In this document: positions 9,069-14,627 of the stretch, piece by piece | Position numbering within the stretch: the stretch's first letter is position 1 | Layout: each line of letters begins with the position of its first letter | NCBI GenBank assembly: GCA_009602725.1 | Contig: WELB01000009.1 | Coordinates: 924,242-938,868, forward strand | Direction of reading: 5' to 3' | DNA length: 14,627 nucleotides | From: Spirogloea muscicola | Lineage: Eukaryota > Streptophyta > Zygnematophyceae > Spirogloeales > Spirogloeaceae | The notes under the pieces: model-generated | Database searches by the model: none | What the model was told of the DNA's origin: nothing | The model's input: the letters and a program-made list of their open reading frames with translations, nothing else | Translations under genes and position numbers: made by a program

Positions 9069-9239
9069 CGCACGGGCCTTGCTATCGTTGCTGCTTCTGG
9101 GTCTCGTCTGCCTGCATCTTTTCCAGCTTTGAGCTACTCTGACCTGATGTTGTTCACCTGCGGGTACTGAGTGTCCTGTGGTTCCGTCGTGTCCAGTTGT
9201 CTAGATGCCTAGCCGTGTGTTTGCCTTCTTTTCGGCACC
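9069..9239 (+). other. Proximal 3' UTR of copy C
   Basis: This lies between the TAG at 9066-9068 and the tandem tail modules. The first bases (to about 9130) still resemble the decayed coding tail seen in B and D (RTGLAIVAASG against RAGRALAAASG). The remainder is T-rich and has no recognised element. Confidence 0.55.
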
Positions 9240-9323
9240 TGTTGTGGCTCTTTGGTTTTTGTCCATTCTTTTTTGGCTGGCTTCTGCCAGCCCCTCTTTT
9301 CTATGTGCGAGCTCCTTCTTCCT
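9240..9323 (+). repeat. Tail hairpin module Z, first of a tandem pair in the 3' UTR of copy C
   Basis: It has a perfect 7-bp stem GGCTGGC (9275-9281), loop TTCT, and GCCAGCC (9286-9292). This is followed by the CTATGTGCGAGC box and a pyrimidine-rich end. TTGTCCATTC before the stem is shared with the Y modules (minus strand). It is spaced 84 bases from the next module, so the two form a tandem duplication that has diverged. Confidence 0.7.
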
Positions 9324-9407
9324 GGCCCCCTTCTCGTACTCAATTCATTCTTTTTTGGGCTGGCTTGTCCAGCCCCTATCCTCAATGGGCGAGCCCTTTC
9401 TTCCCAG
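9324..9407 (+). repeat. Terminal tail hairpin module X of copy C
   Basis: It has a perfect 7-bp stem GGGCTGG (9357-9363), loop CTTGT, and CCAGCCC (9369-9375), then CTCAATGGGCGAGC and TTTCTTCCCAG. It is the last sequence before copy F resumes, so it marks the 3' terminus of the inserted element. Ends of this kind carry the structure recognised by the RT in several LINE and R2 systems; that role is inferred here. Confidence 0.7.
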
Positions 9408-9735
9408 GGGGACGCCAACCAGATCGACACGCCTCGTCCGAGGGACCCCGTTGCGGAGTTGGACGGGCATCACCCCGGTGCTCTCCAACGCCAATTGATA
9501 TCCCGCCTCCTTGACTATGCCATACATGGCGTCACGTAGGAGGTTGTGGGAGCCCGTGCGCGCGCTACCTTTGGCACACCTGACATGTGGTCACCCATGA
9601 GCACCGCATCATGCTTAATAAGCTCACATTCACATTGGGTCACCCCCGCCAAGCACAGGGTCAGGTGCGGGCCTACACCTGACATGTGGAGAGTTGAGTA
9701 CTGTAATGGGCAGTCCGCTACAGTCCTCACTGATA
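9408..9735 (-). pseudogene. Copy F: upstream half (knuckle and REL start) of the older element split by copy C
   Basis: On the minus strand from about 9735 it reads QYSTLHMSG, then LCLAGVTQCECELIKHDAVL and GDHM (knuckle). A frame change near 9580 leads to CAKGSARTGSHNLLRDAMYG, then IVKEAGYQLALESTGVMP and TRRVDLVGVP, where it stops at the end of copy C. In B the next residues would be two more and then GGPRLLLDVV; copy E begins with RGGKRLLMDVV, so F and E are adjacent parts of one protein. The copy has one or two frameshifts. Its upstream end fades into unrelated sequence. Confidence 0.75.
9576..9689. repeat. Perfect 15-base direct repeats inside copy F
   Basis: ACACCTGACATGTGG occurs at 9576-9590 and again at 9675-9689, 99 bases apart. 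The copies flank the knuckle-coding piece and encode the same HMSGV on the minus strand. It may be a local duplication. Confidence 0.6.
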
Positions 9736-10683
9736 AGGGATGCGGCTGTTGATAAAAAATAGAAGCAGCTCTTCCACTGATAGCAAACGAGCGACTTCAA
9801 TGAAGTGGCTCTCCCAATGGGGGCAAGGGCTCTGACTGTAAAGGCCAGCCAGGTGCAGAAAGCCACAGGCTAGGCAGATAGGGCGCTCTTAGTAACCCCG
9901 TGTCAGCAACAGAAAAGTTTCTTCCATGTCAGATGAGGTGTACCGCCAATCAATTATCTGAACGAGATGGTCGTATATCCAGACTTATGAAGGCAGACTC
10001 ACCAATAAATCAGATTCCACCAGCCAAATCTTCAGCAGTAGCAAACGAAGTTGGCATTGGTGCCGGCATTTCCACGAGACAACCAGAAAGGTGTAGCTAG
10101 AGTTGACTGCACAGACTACAAATATTTCCCTCATGCACTATAGTCGGAGAGAGGCAGCTGTGTTGACACGGCACCGTCGCAGGTTTTTGACTAAGGTGCA
10201 CACTGCACGAGCAGTGAGCCAACGCTTTAGTCCAACAGACCCGACAGACGGCAGTCATAACCAGACGCCCAGCGTGAAGCCAACACAACATGTCGTGCCT
10301 GTCTGCTTGAAGACTTGGCAGCTTAGACTTGTTAGCCACTCGAGCACATTGCAGGCTATCTCGAGCTGCTGCCCTCCCCATTTACCTTCCGCCTACCTCT
10401 CTTTGTCTGCTGGCGGTCTCTATACCTCTACAGAATGCTGCCCATTCAATCTTGAAAGAGTTGATGTATCAGCCACTTCTTCAAGTTAAGACTGTAGCCA
10501 GCCTACACCACCAGCTTTGCTGTGGTTGTACTACACGAGTTGGCGCCTTGCAATGGCACGCTAATCATGGCTTGTGCATGGCAAACGCATGCTAGCGCTG
10601 TGAAAGCCGGGCCTTCGACTACTTTCGGCAGGAAGAATGGGCAAAATATGGGAATGCGCCGGAAGCTGGAGCCATGCCAAGCG

Positions 10684-10740
10684 GGGTGGGTTGTGGAGCA
10701 AGTGCTCAGGGCGGCGCGGCGGCTGCTCCATAACCCACCC
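10684..10740. repeat. Hairpin with 17-bp arms
   Basis: Arms GGGTGGGTTGTGGAGCA (10684-10700) and TGCTCCATAACCCACCC (10724-10740) pair at 16 of 17 positions, the other being G-T/G-U. The loop of 23 bases is GC-rich. It could be a foldback transposon remnant, a small-RNA precursor or chance. Confidence 0.6.
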
Positions 10741-10773
10741 TGTGGCGATCAAAGCAAGGACCTCTTCTGAGTG

Positions 10774-10792
10774 TGGCAATTAAGAATTGCCA
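10774..10792. repeat. Short palindrome
   Basis: TGGCAATT, AAG, AATTGCCA: a perfect 8-bp inverted repeat with a 3-base loop. No T-run follows and no function can be assigned. Confidence 0.5.
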
Positions 10793-10978
10793 GTGGGCCA
10801 ATTCCAAGCTGCGAGCAAACTACTTCACTTGTCAGGGCCCGCGCCACATCTCCTCGCCCTCTCCAATTGCTATCCAGCGCTTGCCACCAGGATGTGCTGG
10901 GGTGAACATGCCCGCACCGATGCCCGCCACCTCAAGCCTGCAAGCCGCCAGTTGCCACATGCAGTGAGGCATCATACG

Positions 10979-11009
10979 GAATGTGCATGTGCATGTGTGT
11001 ATGTGTGAG
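10979..11009. repeat. TG-rich microsatellite in the 3' flank of the XLG-N-like gene
   Basis: Alternating ATGTGC and TGTG units form an imperfect (TG)n tract. It lies about 40 bases past the stop codon of the minus-strand gene, probably in its 3' UTR. Confidence 0.7.
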
Positions 11010-11047
11010 CACCAGCAACGAGTGGGAGGGCTGCTCGTCTGCAACAC

Positions 11048-14000
11048 TTACGCCGGGCAGAGCATGCCGAGCGCGACGAGTGGAGCACCGGTCGAGGCGT
11101 TGTGCAGGATGCCCCAGATGTCGAGCAGGTACGAGGCGCGGACACTGCTGGCGCTGCTGCTGCCGGCTCCGCCAGCGGCCGGCCGCCGGCCTTTGCCGCT
11201 CTTTGCCGAAGGTGGCAGTGCTGGCAGGCCACGGCGGACAAGCAGCTCGAGGTCGTGGCTCGGGAGCTCGCGGCCATTGACAAGTACGCCGGTGTCGCCA
11301 CCCGATGCACCACGTGCAAGTTGCTCGTTGAAGCCGTCGATGTGGGCCTGCGCTCAAAGGAAGCCATGTCAATGCCTTCGCCGCGCGAGAGCCCCGGAAG
11401 CTGGAGACAAGCGAAGGTGCCTTGATGACCAAAAGGAGGAGGAAGTGCAATGGACACAGGCGGCGGCACGTACTGGGATGACGCCCATCGTGGGCCCACC
11501 CTGCATGCCCCAAAAGCCTGCGCGCTTGTCATACCTGTGTGCAAGAGCCGCAAGATCAGTCAGTCGCCAGTCATGGATGCTGCTATGTGTCACGTGTTAT
11601 GGGTCATGGATCATGGGTCATGAGTCATGGGTCTTCGGTCATAGTCCATGTGTGCATAGTGCAAAAGGGCGGAGTCGGAACTACAACGGCTCTGCCAAAC
11701 CGCAGGCTGGCCTCGGCTGCGGTCCAGAGGCGGCTGGCTCACTCATGATGTCAAGGATTTTGTTGGTCAGGTCAGCGACTCACCAGTATGAGCCGGTTTG
11801 GATAGGCCCGGCCTTTGTTTCGGCCGCCGCAACGGCTGCGTCAGTCACATGAAGGCCGTTCACGACGACCCGGCGGCTGAACTCGATTGACACGCCGCCA
11901 AAGCGCGCCAGTGTCTCGCGCTGCCGCCGCAGGTCCTCAGCGCTGCCATCCATCAGAGGCCGCAGCCCGGTCCGGAGCTTCTGCACCACACGGCCAAGGC
12001 CGAGTGCGCCACGCCCCCTGCTGCTTGCACCGTCGCCGCCTCCGTTGCCATCGGTCTTATAGTCGGCGGGATCGCAGAGCTCCACATCACCGAGGCGGTA
12101 CATGATGTTGGCATACGGGCTGGGCGATGGCAGCGACGCCGGCGTGTAGCTCGGCAAGTCCAGCTCGTCTACACCATCTGCTCTCACAGCAACCGCGAGC
12201 GCCGCGCTGACTGGCTGGGCCACCTCAAAGGCCAGGACCGCTGCCGAAGCTTTTGCTGCCGGCCATTCCATTGGCAGGGCCGAAGTGGTGGCAGCCAATG
12301 GCCGTGCCATGCGTGGAGAGCTCGTTGCAAAGGTTGAGATCTGGCGGCAGTCCCCGCAGCGCAGCCATCGGAGGCCATCCGCAGGCCGCCCTGGTCGGAG
12401 TGCCGCCACCGGCATCTCCAAGCTTGCACCGCACGCTTGGCACGCGACGATTGGCGGCTCGCCTGCCAGTGGCAGGCTCGGCAGCTGCACATCCAATGCC
12501 GCAGAGAGCATTGCACTTAGTCGGCTACAATCGCAGATTCTGGGAGCATTAGCTGCAATAAGCCAGATAGAGCATATAACATACCACGAAAGCGGTCTCG
12601 TGTACGGTGGCCATGGCCGGAGGGGCCTCTGCTGCACGAGCCGGTGCTGCTGATTCGCCCCCACGCGAGCGCAGGGCAGCCGCGGGCAGGCTGTTCTGGC
12701 GCTGGTAATAGCTCCTTGGGCTGGCACCCGTGGCCGCGACTGTCGCCCATTCAGTCAGCTGCGGCGCTGCCGACGCCCGCCGGTGGCTGCCGCCGTCCGT
12801 GGCAGCCGTGAGCACCGGCGTTGTCGTGCCGGGCGGCGCAAAAGGCCTGCTGTCTGGTGGCATCTCCATCGCCCGTCGGAACACAGGAGTGCCTGGCGAC
12901 GTGCACCCCACGCCCTTTGCCTCCACTGGCGACTCTGGCGCAGAGACCGCCAGGTCTGGCCCCCGGAGGCCTCCGCCGCCAGCGGCCTTGCTGCGGTGGA
13001 ACCACAGCATGCGGAGCTTCCGCATCGTCGAGGGCGAGGACGCTGCACCATCCTTGCTGCCGCTGACGGGCGATACAACCGCCTGCGCCACCAGGCCATT
13101 GTCGCCCAGCGTCAAGAGCTGCGGAGTGGCTGCTGCTCCTGCCGCCTGTCCACAACCGCTGCCTGCGTGATCACGCCCGGCAGTCATTGCCAGTGGCAGG
13201 GACCTCCATGCGGAGGCAGGAGCAGTCGCGGCGCTGACGCCGGCAGTGCCGGCAGGGAATGACACCGGCAGCTCCAGCGGCTCCGCAACAATCTCCGGCG
13301 AAGCTGTGATCTCAGCAAACTCTCGGTCGCTTCTGTCGTCAGCGATTGTGAACACCGACGGCACGGCGGCAGCAGGGCCGGCTCCTGGTGGCGGGGTCGG
13401 CGGCGGCGATGACCACTGCCGCCACTCGCGCTCGAGCACGTCCGGATCGAGCGCCAGGAACTCCTCCCGCGAGCGCGGCACTGCCCACCGTTCAGACTCC
13501 GCCATGGCGCGACCGCTGCCGTCCTCACCTTCCTCCTCTTCTGCCACGGCGGCGCCAGCAAGCTCCGCCTGCGACACCACACTGGAGGAGCTCCTCGGGG
13601 AGGCGAACTGCTCCTCCACGTCCTCGCCGGCAACCGACACCGGCGCCTCCGCCACAGGCGCCGCTGCCGCTGCCGGCATCCGGAGGCGGAACAACGAGCT
13701 GAGGCCCCGGCCGACTCCGTCACCAATGCTGGCCTCCTCCCACAGCGAGCCGGCCCGCGCCTCTGTCTCCGGCTGCGGCTCGCCTCTGCCAGCGTGCTCC
13801 GAGGCGGCATACGACGACACGACCGCCGCCTCCGCTGTTGATGATGCCAGTGACGGGGACGAGGATGCCAGCGACGACGTCGGGGACGGGGGCATGTCGG
13901 CGCTGCCGCCGGCAGTCCCAAAGGCGCCGCCGTATGGCCCCTGCACCACGCTCTGCGGCGAGAGGTCGCGGGACGCCAGCAGCAGCGGCGGCCCGGCGGC

Positions 14001-14359
14001 CGCCATCGCCAGCTTTGCGCCACCTTGCAACGGCTTCAGTGGGCTCGTAGCCGCTGCAGAGGGAAGGCCGCCGGCCGTGTCAGTCCCGCTGCCAGGTGGG
14101 CTGCAGCGGCGCTCAAGCGGAGCAGCTAGCCATGGCCGGTGGAGGGTGGCGGATACAGCGAGCGAGCGTTGGTAGGCGGACCTCGGAGGAGGGCGCCGCA
14201 GGCGCCGCAGCGGAAGCGCGCGGAGCCGGCGGGGGGCTGGTGGAGGGCGGCGCGGCATGCGGAGCACCGGAACACGCGCAGCCACTCGGCCGTTGCGGGG
14301 GGCGGCGCCGCCGCCGGTGGGACGCAGGCGCCGGCCGCCGCCGCGTCCATCCAGGGCAT
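11048..14359 (-). CDS. Five-exon gene: zinc-ribbon protein with XLG-N-like C-terminal region, no G-alpha domain
   Basis: Exons on the minus strand: 14359-14182, 14053-12585, 12484-11784, 11534-11474 and 11347-11048 (stop TAA). Introns of 128, 100, 249 and 126 bases all start GT and end AG (for example GTATGT and GTGAGT donors), and the phases 1, 0, 2, 0 join without a stop, giving 902 residues. Zinc ribbon 1 has C32, C35, C51 and C54 and resembles the LSD1 type (C-x2-C-R-x2-L...C-x2-C). Residues 60-549 are low-complexity Ala/Pro/Ser. Zinc ribbon 2 has C564, C567, C592 and C595. From about 750: VNG (757-759), then GSYWYDKRAGFWG across the exon 3/4 junction, then HIDGF and a second VNGRE (826-830), ending LGMLCPA. 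The paired VNG motifs around a GxYWYD...GxWG block are the signature I know from the plant extra-large G protein N-terminal half. No GTPase follows. The function is unknown. The start is the first ATG of the exon 1 frame; M4 (14350) is an alternative. Confidence 0.75.
11601..11649. repeat. Heptamer tandem repeat in intron 3
   Basis: Seven consecutive 7-base units of the form GGGTCAT (GGGTCAT, GGATCAT, GGGTCAT, GAGTCAT, GGGTCTT, CGGTCAT, AGTCCAT) lie inside the 249-base intron (11783-11535). This explains why that intron is the longest. Confidence 0.8.
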
Positions 14360-14627
14360 GCCTGGTCTGCTCAAGCGGTGAAGGGGCTCGCGAGCCTTTC
14401 CAGGTGGTGGGCTTGCCGAGCGGCGGCACCGGCAGTGGTGGCGGGAGCGGAGGGGGGAGGAGTTGGGCGATGGGCGCAGAGAGGGCTGGTGAGGTGGAGG
14501 TGGGGGCTTGGCGCGGCTGCTGTGGGGGAGCGGGGGAGCGCCTGCCGGGCTGGACTGGGCGCCAGGCAGCGGGTCTGCGGGTCACGCCGGGGGCTCTCAC
14601 ATGGCGCGGCGGGCGTGAGGGGGAGGG
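14360..14627. other. Upstream region of the XLG-N-like gene (presumed 5' UTR and promoter)
   Basis: On the gene strand this stretch is rich in C with CCT/CCG runs and has no clear TATA box. A minus-strand frame stays open through it (Pro-rich), but it is out of frame with exon 1 and has no recognisable domain, so it is taken as non-coding. An upstream non-coding exon cannot be excluded. Confidence 0.4.

Larger units (their letters stand above)
6798..9407 (+). mobile_element. Copy C: 5'-truncated retrotransposon inserted into older copy E/F
   Basis: The left edge is placed where E homology (RGGKRLL, minus) ends and C homology (WQALQSSRRAAAGG, plus) begins, at about 6797. The right edge is where the tail module ends in CAG and F homology (minus) begins, at about 9407. 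E and F are consecutive parts of one REL domain, so the element between them is a single insertion of about 2.6 kb. It contains RT, thumb, knuckle, REL, a tail, and a 3' UTR of about 340 bases ending with two tandem hairpin modules. It lacks the N-terminal fingers, a typical result of incomplete target-primed reverse transcription. Any target duplication is at most a few G residues. Confidence 0.8.
9736..11047. other. Intergenic region, visibly lower GC, no convincing gene
   Basis: Between the retrotransposon cluster and the 3' end of the XLG-N-like gene, stops occur in all frames and only short open stretches of up to about 128 codons remain, with no recognisable motif. Base composition up to about 10560 is clearly more AT-rich than the rest of the window. 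Inside are a long hairpin (10684-10740), a small palindrome (10774-10792) and a TG-rich microsatellite (10979-11009). No tRNA or rRNA was recognised. Confidence 0.6.

Noticed and set aside
1-9735. Bacterial group II intron or retron RT
   Set aside because: The RT has N-terminal C2HC fingers, a C-terminal knuckle and an R2-like nuclease. There is no group II RNA structure or msr/msd, and a spliced gene lies alongside.
9736-11047. tRNA or other structural RNA genes
   Set aside because: Scanning by eye found no A and B box combination or cloverleaf; only simple hairpins are visible.
10983-11852. 289-codon plus-strand frame
   Set aside because: Antisense to exons 3, 4 and 5 and their introns; it runs through the heptamer tandem repeat and the TG microsatellite.
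13246-14175. 309-codon plus-strand frame
   Set aside because: Antisense to exon 2 of the five-exon gene; Ser/Ala-rich without any motif, and the minus-strand exon has supported splice sites at both ends.
14054-14600. In-frame upstream extension of exon 2 to 14600
   Set aside because: It would skip the zinc ribbon in the exon 1 frame, and a good GT-AG intron (14181-14054) joins exon 1 in phase. The extension is Pro/Arg-rich with no motif.

Overview
The window looks like nuclear DNA of a GC-rich green alga (chlorophyte, perhaps trebouxiophyte). The reasons are short GT-AG introns, strongly GC-biased coding DNA, proline/alanine/serine-rich proteins, and a gene on the right whose spliced product resembles the N-terminal part of plant extra-large G proteins (XLG). 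The taxon is an inference; nothing in the window names it.

The left two thirds (1 to about 9735) is a graveyard of one family of non-LTR retrotransposons. The family carries N-terminal C2HC zinc fingers, a reverse transcriptase (RT), a C-terminal C-x-C-x12-H-x3-C knuckle and a restriction-like endonuclease (REL), as in the early-branching R2/CRE/NeSL group. There are at least four copies: B (minus, 1-1386, 5'-truncated and running off the left edge), D (minus, about 1517-5404, nearly complete), C (plus, about 6798-9407, 5'-truncated) and an older minus-strand copy now in two pieces, E (6300-6797) and F (9408-9735). C inserted into E/F inside the REL domain: reading F then E on the minus strand restores the REL frame across the gap. 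All copies carry frameshifts or stops, so none looks autonomous.

A short hairpin module of about 77-84 bp recurs five times (1387-1470, 1517-1593, 6572-6648, 9240-9323, 9324-9407). It forms the very 3' end of copy C, lies in the 3' UTR of D, and also occurs alone, once inside the coding region of E. It is a good candidate for the 3' structure the RT recognises, and for very short tail-only or SINE-like insertions.

From 5405 to 6299 there is a purine-rich low-complexity stretch with an ambiguous base at 5727, then sequence without a recognisable gene. From 9736 to 11047 the DNA is visibly less GC-rich and holds no convincing gene, only a long hairpin, a small palindrome and a TG-rich microsatellite.

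The right part (11048-14359, minus strand) holds one apparently intact five-exon gene. All four introns have GT-AG ends and compatible phases, giving a predicted 902-residue protein with two zinc ribbons and an XLG-N-like C-terminal region but no G-alpha domain. The last 268 bases are its presumed upstream region.
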